The notes under the pieces: model-generated
Told to the model about the DNA's origin: nothing
What the model saw: only the letters and a program-made list of their open reading frames with translations
Database searches by the model: none
Part shown: positions 1 to 6,519 of the stretch, one piece after another
How positions within the stretch are numbered: the stretch's first letter is position 1
How the letters are laid out: every line of letters starts with the position of its first letter
Assembly (NCBI GenBank): GCA_023301665.1
Contig: JALZUL010000215.1
Coordinates: 1-6,627, forward strand
Length of the DNA: 6,627 nt
Direction of reading: 5' to 3'
Source of the DNA: Ascidiaceihabitans sp.
GTDB taxonomy: Bacteria > Pseudomonadota > Alphaproteobacteria > Rhodobacterales > Rhodobacteraceae
Translations under genes and position numbers: made by a program

Positions 1-177
1 GTGCGTGTGCGTTCCACGCGCCCGCCCACAGATGCAATCATTCGCCCGATCTCGGACACTGAAGCGACGGTAGAATTGGTGATGGCGGAACAAGGTATCT
101 CGCCGGGGCAAGCTTGCGTGTTTTATGACCGCGACAGCAGCCGTATCTTTGGCGGTGGCTGGATCCACAAAGGGTAA
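1..177 (+). CDS. mnmA: tRNA-specific 2-thiouridylase MnmA, C-terminal end (partial)
   Basis: Frame 1 is open from the first base to a TAA at 175-177 and gives the last 58 residues of a protein cut by the window edge. The tail contains ISPGQACVFYD at about residues 37-47 of the fragment and ends GGGWIHKG. The SPGQ-x-x-VFYD then GGGWI pattern is typical of the C-terminal beta-barrel domain of MnmA. MnmA is a cytoplasmic ATP-dependent enzyme that thiolates U34 of the Lys, Glu and Gln tRNAs, taking sulfur from the TusE relay or directly from IscS. The ATP-binding PP-loop motif and catalytic cysteines lie upstream of the window and cannot be checked. The gene converges on lpxB across a 51-base gap and has no functional link to the lipid A genes. 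The GTG at base 1 is an internal codon, not a start. Confidence 0.9.
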   Translation: MRVRSTRPPTDAIIRPISDTEATVELVMAEQGISPGQACVFYDRDSSRIFGGGWIHKG

Positions 178-202
178 TCTAAACGCCACCAAAAATCACA
201 AT

Positions 203-240
203 CTGCGCGACCAGCGCAGGCCTTTGGATCAGGCTTGCGC
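203..240. terminator. Overlapping hairpins between convergent mnmA and lpxB, candidate terminator region
   Basis: Two stem-loops share one arm. One pairs 203-208 (CTGCGC) with 214-219 (GCGCAG), a perfect 6-base-pair stem with a 5-base loop. The other pairs 214-223 with 231-240, ten base pairs with a 7-base loop. Its 219/235 pair is G.U in the mnmA-sense RNA but A/C in the lpxB-sense RNA. In the lpxB direction the first stem is followed, after 7 bases, by a run of five T (bases 191-195 read on the minus strand). In the mnmA direction no T run follows. The lpxB stop codon (229-231) straddles the loop and arm of the second stem. This is at best a weak intrinsic terminator for the lpx operon; rho-dependent termination is equally possible. 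Confidence 0.4.
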
Positions 241-1398
241 GTTAGGCATTCGCTCTAAAACAGCGCGCGCCGCACGCAACCCTGGCTCTTCACCGCCCTG
301 TCCAAGCAGCTCCATCGTATCAGCCATCGCCTGCAACTGTGCTTTTGGATCCGCCATCAATGCCTCCAACCCAGCCGAGATTAATTCTGGGCGGCAATTG
401 TCAGTCAAAAACTCTGGCACATGTCGTGTGTCCGTCACCAGATTGATCAGGTTCACTGTATCGAGCAAAGCCATATGGGTCATGATTTTCCGGCTCACCC
501 AATTCACATCATATGCACTGATGGTGGGGGTTTGCGCAGCCGCCAGCTCCAACATGACGGTCCCAGACGCTGCAATCGCAAAATCAGCAGCTTTAAACGC
601 TGCGCGCTTTTCGGCCAACGCCACATCGATGGGCTGATCGCTGGGATCGAGGACCAAAGGGATCACTGGCCATGTTTTGGTGTGTTCAACAACCAATGAA
701 GCCACGGGGCCTGCGGCTGGCACAACAACCCTTAAATTCGGATGTTTCGCAACGATTGGGCCCAAAGCGTCGCCTAGGATCGGCGCCAATCGCGTCACTT
801 CGCTGCGACGCGACCCAGGTAGAACCAACAACAATGGTGCGGCCTCGTCCAAATCATAGCGCGCGCGAAATGCGCTGGCCTCTTGAGCACTTGTAACGGG
901 CTCACCGGCGATCGGATGACCGACAAAATCACACTCCATCCCCGCCGCTTCCATATAGGGTGGCTCAAAGGGCAAAAGCGTCAAAACATGGTCAATGACT
1001 TTGGCCATCTTCTCCGCTCGTTTGGGCCGCCATGCCCACACAGACGGGGCAACATAGTGCACACAACGAATATCGCTTGCAGCTTTCACAAGCTTAGCAA
1101 CACGCAGTGAAAAATCGGGGCTGTCGATGGTGATCATAACGTCGGGCTTGGCATCGATCACAGCTTGAGCGGTCTCACGGATACGCCGCTTGAGATGGCG
1201 ATATTTCGGGAGCACCTCGGCAATCCCAAACACGCTCAATTCATTCATATCAAACAGGCTGGTAAGTCCTTGGGCCTGCATGAGATCGCCACCGATCCCA
1301 TCAAAGCTGATATCTGGTTCAAGCTGGCGCAATCCCGCCATCAATGCCCCGCCAAGTTTGTCGCCCGAGACCTCACCAGCAATGATAAAGACACGCAC
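229..1398 (-). CDS. lpxB: Lipid-A-disaccharide synthase LpxB
   Basis: LpxB is a GT19 family glycosyltransferase and a peripheral inner-membrane enzyme. It joins UDP-2,3-diacylglucosamine to lipid X, releasing UDP and forming the beta-1,6 disaccharide of lipid A. The 389 residues match the usual family length of about 380-395. Family motifs in order are GEVSGD (residues 8-13), IDSPDF (91-96, including the Asp matching the essential Asp98 of E. coli), HYVAPSVWAW (104-113), FVGHP (158-162), LPGSR (193-197, with the conserved Arg) and ASGTVMLELA (277-286). I chose the GTG at 1396-1398 because it places the first beta strand (RVFIIAGE) at the N-terminus, as in relatives. A GTG at 1420-1422 would add eight residues (MVAHGRIG) overlapping lpxI. 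The start lies 2 bases after the lpxI stop with no clear Shine-Dalgarno, which suggests translational coupling. Its substrate comes directly from the LpxI step encoded just upstream. It is the last gene of the operon. Confidence 0.96.
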   Translation of the reverse strand: MRVFIIAGEVSGDKLGGALMAGLRQLEPDISFDGIGGDLMQAQGLTSLFDMNELSVFGIAEVLPKYRHLKRRIRETAQAVIDAKPDVMITIDSPDFSLRVAKLVKAASDIRCVHYVAPSVWAWRPKRAEKMAKVIDHVLTLLPFEPPYMEAAGMECDFVGHPIAGEPVTSAQEASAFRARYDLDEAAPLLLVLPGSRRSEVTRLAPILGDALGPIVAKHPNLRVVVPAAGPVASLVVEHTKTWPVIPLVLDPSDQPIDVALAEKRAAFKAADFAIAASGTVMLELAAAQTPTISAYDVNWVSRKIMTHMALLDTVNLINLVTDTRHVPEFLTDNCRPELISAGLEALMADPKAQLQAMADTMELLGQGGEEPGLRAARAVLERMPNAQA

Positions 1399-1400
1399 GC

Positions 1401-2192
1401 CTATTCGCCCGTGCGCGACCACAGGACAAGGCCTGCATCATTGGCCAATTGAATACAGCGCTCAGGGTCCAACATTAAAACGTCACCAGCATCGATGACC
1501 AACCCAGCCAAGCCAGCTTTGATGATCGCCTCAAGCGTTTTAGGGCCAACCGTGGGCATGTCTGCGCGGGTATCCTGCCCAACCTTTGGTCCTTTGACCA
1601 AAACCCCCTGCGCGATAAGCGGAGTTTCGGGCAAAGTCGCGATCATATGGTCGGTGCCACCGATGGTTTCCATCCCCAACAACTGCCCGCCGCCCGTGAT
1701 ACAGGCCTGCCCCACGTCCATCGGCGACATAGCAGCTAAAACGTCGGCTCCGAATTTTGCATCCTTGCGCATTTGCGCATCAGGCCATTTTTCACTTAGA
1801 ACACCGGGCTGTGCGATCAAATCAGGTGCCAACTCATGCGCCCCACGCACAGCAAAGCCGGTTTGTTCGAACAATCCCATGACGGCACGCAATGCAGCGT
1901 CATCCCCACCTTGTAATGCGCCCGCCAAAAGCGGGATTAATGGCAACGTGTGCTCATCAAATTTTGCTGGATCAATCTGCGGGCGATCAATCGCACCGCA
2001 TGCGCACACCTCGGTCACGCCTTTGTCACCCAATTGGATCAAAAACGATCCCAAGGTTTCGATCGAAAATTCCAGATCGGCGTCAAGGCCGGTTGGTGCA
2101 AAACCATCCAGCACACAGATCAATGGCGGCGTATCTTGTGCCGCCGCTACTTTCGCTGGCAAATCGCCAGTACCGCAAATCAGCGCGAGCAT
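1401..2192 (-). CDS. lpxI: UDP-2,3-diacylglucosamine pyrophosphatase LpxI (DUF1009)
   Basis: LpxI hydrolyses UDP-2,3-diacylglucosamine to lipid X (2,3-diacylglucosamine 1-phosphate) and UMP, the fourth step of lipid A synthesis. It replaces the unrelated LpxH of gammaproteobacteria. The 263 residues start LALICGTGDLP, the family's N-terminal strand and glycine loop. They carry a GGDD element near 95-98 and the C-terminal signature GPKVGQDTRADMP (201-213) followed by VGPKT and AGLAGLVIDAGDVL. The QD-x-R-x-D-M-P acidic cluster is the expected metal and active-site region. The assignment rests on the family signature and on the position between lpxA and lpxB, where the alphaproteobacterial enzyme (characterised in Caulobacter) is found. 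The ATG shares one base with the lpxA TGA (TGATG). No strong Shine-Dalgarno precedes it, so translation probably depends on ribosomes finishing lpxA. Confidence 0.93.
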   Translation of the reverse strand: MLALICGTGDLPAKVAAAQDTPPLICVLDGFAPTGLDADLEFSIETLGSFLIQLGDKGVTEVCACGAIDRPQIDPAKFDEHTLPLIPLLAGALQGGDDAALRAVMGLFEQTGFAVRGAHELAPDLIAQPGVLSEKWPDAQMRKDAKFGADVLAAMSPMDVGQACITGGGQLLGMETIGGTDHMIATLPETPLIAQGVLVKGPKVGQDTRADMPTVGPKTLEAIIKAGLAGLVIDAGDVLMLDPERCIQLANDAGLVLWSRTGE

Positions 2193-2974
2193 CAGCGCGG
2201 CGTCAGGAATGAGCGCTCAGTGTCGCCCATTACAAAATCGGTGATCTCTTTAACGTACGCGCTGTCAGTTTCGGTGCTCAGACGTTCGGCGCGGTCGCGG
2301 AACGTCCCCTCACCTTGCGCCAACATCTGAAACGCAGCCCGCAATGCCGTGATATCCGCCCGCGCGGCCCCGCTGCGTTTAAGCCCCACAAGGTTCAACC
2401 CTTCCAGCTCTCCACGTGGCGCTTGGACAAGGCCATAGGGGATCACATCGTTGGTCACCATCGTCAATGCCCCGACGATTGCGCCGCGCCCAATGCGAAC
2501 GAACTGATGGACACCAGAAAGCCCACCAACAATAACGTCATCTTCCAGAATACAGTGCCCTGCAACGGCAACTGAATTTACCAAGATCACGCGATCGCCG
2601 ATAATGCAGTCATGGGCCACGTGACAGCCTGCCATAAACAAGCCGTCATCCCCGATACGTGTCACCCCGCCGCCACCTTCGGTGCCGCCGTTCATTGTGA
2701 CATGCTCGCGGATGCGGTTTCGTTTGCCAATGACCAGCTTTGACTGCTCGCCCTTAAACTTAAGGTCTTGCGGGATTTCACCAATGACCGCGAAGGAGAA
2801 AACAACCGTCCCCTCGCCAATTTCAGTTTGTCCGGCCAAAACCACGTGGCTCTTTAAAACCACATCAGGGCCGATTACGACATCAGAACCTACAACGCAA
2901 AACGGACCAACCGTCGCTGAAGGGTCGATTTGTGCGCCCTCTTCAACAACAGCAGAGGCGTGAATATTACCCAT
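2192..2974 (-). CDS. lpxA: UDP-N-acetylglucosamine O-acyltransferase LpxA
   Basis: LpxA is a cytoplasmic trimer that transfers a 3-hydroxyacyl chain from ACP to the 3-OH of UDP-GlcNAc, the first and reversible step of lipid A synthesis. The 260 residues form a left-handed beta-helix. Hexapeptide repeats run from about residue 5 to 190 (for example IGPDVVLKSHVVLAG, IGDRVILVNS and IGRGAIVGAL), followed by a helical C-terminal domain. The catalytic base is His121 in HVAHDC, matching His125 of E. coli. VAGH (His140) and VHQF (His156) match further active-site histidines. The ATG at 2972-2974 is chosen because AGGAG at 2984-2988 lies 9 bases upstream. The earlier in-frame ATG at 2978-2980 abuts the fabZ TAA and is only 3 bases from that site; it would add MR. 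At the position equivalent to E. coli Gly173 there is an Ala, which may affect acyl chain length. Confidence 0.95.
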   Translation of the reverse strand: MGNIHASAVVEEGAQIDPSATVGPFCVVGSDVVIGPDVVLKSHVVLAGQTEIGEGTVVFSFAVIGEIPQDLKFKGEQSKLVIGKRNRIREHVTMNGGTEGGGGVTRIGDDGLFMAGCHVAHDCIIGDRVILVNSVAVAGHCILEDDVIVGGLSGVHQFVRIGRGAIVGALTMVTNDVIPYGLVQAPRGELEGLNLVGLKRSGAARADITALRAAFQMLAQGEGTFRDRAERLSTETDSAYVKEITDFVMGDTERSFLTPR

Positions 2975-2980
2975 GCGCAT

Positions 2981-3457
2981 TTACTCCTTTGGGAGGTCCA
3001 TCATTGCAGTAAATTGCGCCTGACAAGCCATTTCACCGTCGACTTCTGCAACACCCGAGAATTTCCAAACCTTACCGCCCGGTTTGCCGCGCACGGTTGT
3101 CAGATTCAATTCGAGCACATCACCTGGAATGACCATGCGACGGAATTTGCAGCTCTCAATGGCCATGAAGTAAACAAGCATTTCTTTGTCGGCCATGTTC
3201 AAAGCCGTGCCCACCATAACGGCGGCAGTCTGTGCCATAGCTTCAACGATCGTAACCCCCGGCATGATCGGTTTACCCGGAAAATGCCCCTGAAAATGCG
3301 GTTCGTTCATCGAGACATTCTTGATCCCACGGGCTGTTTTTGTGCCATCAATATCGACCACTTTATCGACCAACAAAAATGGATAGCGATGTGGAAGGAT
3401 TCGTTGGATCAAGTGGATGTCAGCGGTTAGCAGCTCGGAACTCATGGGCCAGCTCAT
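2981..3457 (-). CDS. fabZ: 3-hydroxyacyl-[acyl-carrier-protein] dehydratase FabZ
   Basis: FabZ is a cytoplasmic hot-dog-fold dehydratase. It converts 3-hydroxyacyl-ACP to trans-2-enoyl-ACP in fatty-acid elongation, and so competes with LpxA for the same 3-hydroxyacyl-ACP pool. The 158 residues contain ILPHRYPFLLVDKV (20-33) and the active-site segment GHFPGKPIMPGVTIVEAMAQ (57-76). Within it, His58 and Glu72 are 14 residues apart, as in the known His/Glu catalytic pair of Pseudomonas FabZ. KFRR (104-107) and PGD (111-113) follow. The ATG at 3455-3457 is used. An ATG at 3443-3445 would give 154 residues and is equally compatible with the family, and neither has a strong Shine-Dalgarno. It follows the 78-base gap after ompH, and its TAA directly abuts an ATG of lpxA. 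The pairing with lpxA is widely conserved in proteobacteria. Confidence 0.95.
   Translation of the reverse strand: MSWPMSSELLTADIHLIQRILPHRYPFLLVDKVVDIDGTKTARGIKNVSMNEPHFQGHFPGKPIMPGVTIVEAMAQTAAVMVGTALNMADKEMLVYFMAIESCKFRRMVIPGDVLELNLTTVRGKPGGKVWKFSGVAEVDGEMACQAQFTAMMDLPKE
2984..2988 (-). promoter_or_regulatory. Shine-Dalgarno AGGAG of lpxA
   Basis: The minus strand reads AAAGGAGTAA directly before the lpxA start region. AGGAG lies inside the last codons of fabZ. It is 3 bases from the ATG at 2980, which is too close, and 9 bases from the ATG at 2974, which is acceptable. It therefore decides between the two starts. It is the clearest ribosome binding site in the operon. Confidence 0.7.
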
Positions 3458-3476
3458 TTCTTATCGTTAGGGTGGT

Positions 3477-3489
3477 GTCAAAGTTTGAC
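3477..3489. repeat. 13-base palindrome upstream of fabZ
   Basis: GTCAAA and TTTGAC flank a single central base, giving a perfect 6-base inverted repeat centred 26 bases before the fabZ start used here. It could be a small operator or part of an RNA structure, but no regulator is identified. It contains a TTGACA on the minus strand, yet no fitting -10 box lies before the fabZ start, so I do not call a promoter here. Confidence 0.35.
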
Positions 3490-3491
3490 GG

Positions 3492-3527
3492 TTGCCCCTG
3501 CCTAGCAAGCCAGCGCTATCGGGGCAA
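3492..3527 (-). other. Imperfect hairpin in the ompH-fabZ gap, possible attenuator or mRNA-stability element
   Basis: TTGCCCC (3492-3498) pairs perfectly with GGGGCAA (3521-3527). Inside, TAGC (3503-3506) pairs with GCTA (3515-3518), separated from the outer stem by a 4/2-base internal loop and enclosing an 8-base loop. The structure begins 8 bases after the ompH stop. No T run follows it in the direction of transcription, so it is not a standard intrinsic terminator. A role in partial termination, RNase protection of the bamA-ompH message, or processing is plausible but not shown. Confidence 0.5.
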
Positions 3528-3535
3528 GATGGGGC

Positions 3536-4096
3536 TTATTCACCTGATGTTTCAGGACTTTGTGTTTGGGCACCAAGAACACTATCAATACGCGCAATTG
3601 CGGCGGTCGTAATGTCTGCGTTTGCAGCACTTAGAACCACGCTGCGACGCTCAAGTAAAACAGTCGCCCCTGACTCGCGCATCAAATCTTGCAAGATTGG
3701 GGCTGCGGCATTCAGAAAGGTAAGACGTTGCGTGTCAATCTTGGTGTTCAAAGCCTTCGTCTTATCCAATTGTTGTTTTCGCGTTTCTTGCACTTTTTGG
3801 TCGAAGGCATCGGCTAAATCACGAAATGCCGGCGCTTCCATCACCGCACGCTTTTGCGTCAGCTCTTGTTCTTCTTCAGCGAGCTCGGCCTCAATTCTTC
3901 GGTTTTCCTCGGCAAGCACCCGTCCTTCGATTTCAAGGTCACGTGCCACACGCCGGCCAAATTGGCTTTGATTGAACAGTTGCTCTGAATCGATAATCAA
4001 AACTTGATTGGAAGAATTTAGCTGCGCTGATTGAGCGTTGGCCTGCGCGGCAGCTCCTAAAGCCACAGCGCAGGACAATATGATTACGCGCCACAT
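3536..4096 (-). CDS. OmpH/Skp family periplasmic chaperone
   Basis: This 186-residue protein matches the OmpH/Skp family (usual length about 160-200), periplasmic trimers that hold unfolded outer-membrane proteins for delivery to BamA. A signal peptide is clear: Arg3, a hydrophobic stretch (VIILSCAVALGAAA) and an ANA motif at 19-21, with likely cleavage before Gln22. The mature protein starts with the family's beta strand (VLIIDSEQLF, about 32-41) and an FGRRVARDLE segment. A long charged heptad-rich region (about 50-120, with runs such as AEENRRIEAELAEEEQEL) fits the tentacle-like coiled coil. A short closing beta segment (ATVLLERRSVVL) returns to the trimer core. The ATG is the first possible start: the bamA TGA lies in the same frame 9 bases upstream. 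No Shine-Dalgarno is visible in that space, suggesting coupling to bamA. The sequence is diverged from E. coli Skp, so I leave the symbol blank; ompH or skp is commonly used. Confidence 0.9.
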   Translation of the reverse strand: MWRVIILSCAVALGAAAQANAQSAQLNSSNQVLIIDSEQLFNQSQFGRRVARDLEIEGRVLAEENRRIEAELAEEEQELTQKRAVMEAPAFRDLADAFDQKVQETRKQQLDKTKALNTKIDTQRLTFLNAAAPILQDLMRESGATVLLERRSVVLSAANADITTAAIARIDSVLGAQTQSPETSGE

Positions 4097-4105
4097 GGGC
4101 CGCGA

Positions 4106-6403
4106 TCAGAAGGTTGTAGACAGCGTCAGATCGAATGTCTGCTCGCGGTCAAATTCTTCTTTGCGGATCGCATCAGTAAAGTTGAACCGCAATGGACCCA
4201 CTGGCGTATCCCAAAGGATACCAAAACCAATAACGTGACGGAACGATCCCCCCTCGCCGTTTACGGTCGCGCCAGTCAGGTTCACGTCGCTCAAATCCCA
4301 TAGGTTTGCGACATCATAGAACAGCGCACCGCGGATCCCATATTCTTCGGGAAGACCTAGCGGGAATTCAGCTTCAAGGCGGGCTGCAACAAACAAGTTA
4401 CCACCCAATGTATCGCCCGCAACATCGCGAGGTCCAATACCACCCGGTTCAAAACCGCGGATCGTGTCACTGCCAAGAGTGAAGCGATCTGTAATACGGT
4501 TTACACCGCCTTGAAACGCCAATGCTCCACCTTCAAGCGTCGCACGCAAGACAACATCACCGTTCAAAATACTGCGTTGGCCCACGATTTTACCTGTTGT
4601 CCGGATGTATTGGCTATCGCCGCCAATACCTGCAAAATCTTGGCCAAACTCCAACAAGACGCCCGCATCTGGGTTCAAGCCGCTGATACGGGTGTCATAC
4701 GTATAAGAGTACCCAACAGCGGAACTCACCTGCTCACCGGCATCGATGTCCAGACCAACAACTGTACCGTGTTCAGCTGGGTCACGCGCAATCAGCTCAG
4801 ACGCTTCTGCGGTATAACGCAATTGCAGACGCCCGTTTTCACTGACTGGGAAGGTTAGGCTTGGACGAATAAGAAACGTCTCTGAGTCAAAAGTCGAAAA
4901 CTCACTGTCGCTTTCAGAGAAATCCGCCTCAAAGGCAAAGCGTACGTCGCGACCCAAAAAGCTTGGTTCGACAAACGTGAAACCAAGACGTCGTGCTTCT
5001 TCTGCGTTAGAAACAGTTACACTCACCGCTTGTCCACGGCCTACGAAGTTGTCTTCTTGGAAGCTGATCGCAAGACCAAAGCCGTCACTTACCGAGAAAG
5101 TACCACCAAAGTTTAGGGAACCTGTCGGTTGCTCGACCACGTCGACATCCACGACCACTTGATCGGGTGAGGATCCTTCACGTGCATTTACTTCGGCATT
5201 TGCAAAGAAACCCAATGCACGAATGCGTTCCGCCGCGCGGCGGATTTCACGTGGGTTGAATGGGTCACCTTCCGCAGAGTCAAACTGGCGACGGATAACA
5301 CGATCCAAAGTCGTTGTGTTGCCTTCGATATCGATACGTTCCACAAAAACACGCTGGCCACGGGATAAGACAAATTCGACATCAAGCGTTAGATCGCGGT
5401 CGTTGCGGTTAATCCGCGGCTCGATACGCAAGAAATCGACACCTTGACGAATGGCCAAACGCTCCATGCGGGCAATCTCTTGTTCCACCAAAGATGGCGA
5501 ATACACAACACCAGGGCGTACCTTGATAATCTCTTGATAATCATCGCCATCAACAGTGTTGATCTCACTCACTGTCGTGATCTCACCAAACTTAAACTGT
5601 TGTCCCTCTTGGATATTGAAGGCAACAAAATGACCATCTCGTTCCTGAGACAGCTCAGCGCTCACAGCGTTTGTACGGAAATCAATGTAACCGCGCGATT
5701 GATAGAAATCTCGAAGCAATTGTTGGTCAAATTGGAGACGATCTTCGATGAATGTATCACTCCGCACCAAAGTACGGAAAAGACCCGCTTGTTTCGTCTC
5801 TAAAACACCACGCAACCTACGATCGGAAAAGACACGGTTGCCAACAAAACTAAGGCGTTCGATTTCAACGACGTCGCCTTCAAAGACCTCAAACACAACG
5901 TCAACACGGTTGTCGCTTCGCTTAATGATCCTTGGCGTCACACGGGCGGCAAGACGACCCGCTGCTGAATACGCCTCAGAGATATTTTCTGCATCTTCTT
6001 CAGCAATCCTAGGGTTAAACACGCGGCGCTCAGCTGATGTAATCAACGCGCCAAGCGCATCATCTTTCAAACGACGGTTACCTTCAAAGCTCACACGGTT
6101 AATCGTTGGCAGCTCGACAACTGTGATTTGAAGTGTGTTGCCCACCGGCTGAATTGATACCGTTTCAAACAAACCGCTGTTTTGAAGGTTTTGAAACGCA
6201 TCATTTAGTTGGCCTGCGGTAAGTGTCTCACCGGGCGTGATTCCCGCGCGCGATAGAATAGCGGCGTTTCCGATCCGCTGATTTCCCTCAATAACAATTC
6301 GATTGACCGAAAAGCTTTGCGCTTGAACAGGTGCAGATGCCGCCATCCAAGTCGCTGATATCAGTACAAAAACACCCAGCATACGCAGAGCCGTTTTTTG
6401 CAT
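4106..6403 (-). CDS. bamA: Outer membrane protein assembly factor BamA
   Basis: BamA is the Omp85-family core of the BAM complex and inserts beta-barrel proteins into the outer membrane. From the ATG at 6401-6403 it has 765 residues. The signal peptide is typical: Lys and Arg near the start (MQKTALR), a hydrophobic core and VQA at 26-28, cleaved before Gln29. Five POTRA domains follow at roughly 30-97, 100-178, 181-269, 270-350 and 353-427, with recurring IEGNQRI, FEGNRRL, FVGNRVF and IEGNTTT elements. The C-terminal 16-stranded barrel spans about 430-765. It contains IRGF (648-651), the conserved (V/I)RGF motif of loop 6, and the last residue is Phe, as expected of an outer-membrane beta signal. 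Other in-frame starts are ATG at 6454 (782 residues) and TTG at 6478 (790 residues); the TTG has AGAGG 6 bases upstream. I prefer 6403 for the normal signal peptide length, but the start is uncertain. It is the first gene of the operon. Confidence 0.95.
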   Translation of the reverse strand: MQKTALRMLGVFVLISATWMAASAPVQAQSFSVNRIVIEGNQRIGNAAILSRAGITPGETLTAGQLNDAFQNLQNSGLFETVSIQPVGNTLQITVVELPTINRVSFEGNRRLKDDALGALITSAERRVFNPRIAEEDAENISEAYSAAGRLAARVTPRIIKRSDNRVDVVFEVFEGDVVEIERLSFVGNRVFSDRRLRGVLETKQAGLFRTLVRSDTFIEDRLQFDQQLLRDFYQSRGYIDFRTNAVSAELSQERDGHFVAFNIQEGQQFKFGEITTVSEINTVDGDDYQEIIKVRPGVVYSPSLVEQEIARMERLAIRQGVDFLRIEPRINRNDRDLTLDVEFVLSRGQRVFVERIDIEGNTTTLDRVIRRQFDSAEGDPFNPREIRRAAERIRALGFFANAEVNAREGSSPDQVVVDVDVVEQPTGSLNFGGTFSVSDGFGLAISFQEDNFVGRGQAVSVTVSNAEEARRLGFTFVEPSFLGRDVRFAFEADFSESDSEFSTFDSETFLIRPSLTFPVSENGRLQLRYTAEASELIARDPAEHGTVVGLDIDAGEQVSSAVGYSYTYDTRISGLNPDAGVLLEFGQDFAGIGGDSQYIRTTGKIVGQRSILNGDVVLRATLEGGALAFQGGVNRITDRFTLGSDTIRGFEPGGIGPRDVAGDTLGGNLFVAARLEAEFPLGLPEEYGIRGALFYDVANLWDLSDVNLTGATVNGEGGSFRHVIGFGILWDTPVGPLRFNFTDAIRKEEFDREQTFDLTLSTTF

Positions 6404-6490
6404 CACCGATGTTGTGTGTAGGAAAGCGTGCCCGCTCAAGAACCCCAGTCTCATGGTTGTAACCCAATCTTCAGACAATTAATGCCTCTG

Positions 6491-6519
6491 TGAGTACCGA
6501 GAATATGAAGGGTTGTCAA
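6491..6519 (-). promoter_or_regulatory. Candidate sigma-70-type promoter for the bamA operon
   Basis: On the minus strand a perfect TTGACA (6514-6519) is followed, after 17 bases, by TACTCA (6491-6496). The -35 box is consensus and the spacing ideal, but the -10 box matches consensus only in its leading TA. Transcription would start near 6484, giving a leader of about 80 bases to the ATG at 6403, about 30 to the ATG at 6454, or almost none to the TTG at 6478. No gene end is recognisable immediately upstream, which fits a promoter here. It could also be one of several promoters, with readthrough from genes beyond the window. Confidence 0.4.

Noticed and set aside
125..637. Plus-strand open frame of 170 codons starting inside the end of mnmA
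   Set aside because: It is out of frame with mnmA and antisense to the conserved C-terminal part of lpxB. The product has no family features.
1495..2244. Plus-strand open frame of 249 codons antisense to lpxI
   Set aside because: It covers nearly all of lpxI on the opposite strand. Its product is rich in Ser, Pro, Ala, Asn and Cys with no recognisable motif, typical of a frame left open by codon bias. LpxI has clear family signatures.
3453..3481. Internal promoter before fabZ (TTGACA at 3476-3481 on the minus strand)
   Set aside because: A -10 box at 17 bases would overlap the fabZ ATG, so transcription would start inside the gene. No A/T-rich hexamer fits the spacing.
3492..3971. Plus-strand open frame of 159 codons antisense to ompH
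   Set aside because: A Ser- and Arg-rich translation mirroring the Glu/Arg-rich coiled coil of OmpH on the other strand; no start signal or motif.
5188..5385. Minus-strand 65-codon frame inside bamA
   Set aside because: It lies in another frame of the POTRA4-5 region of bamA, which is continuous and conserved; no independent start signal or motif.
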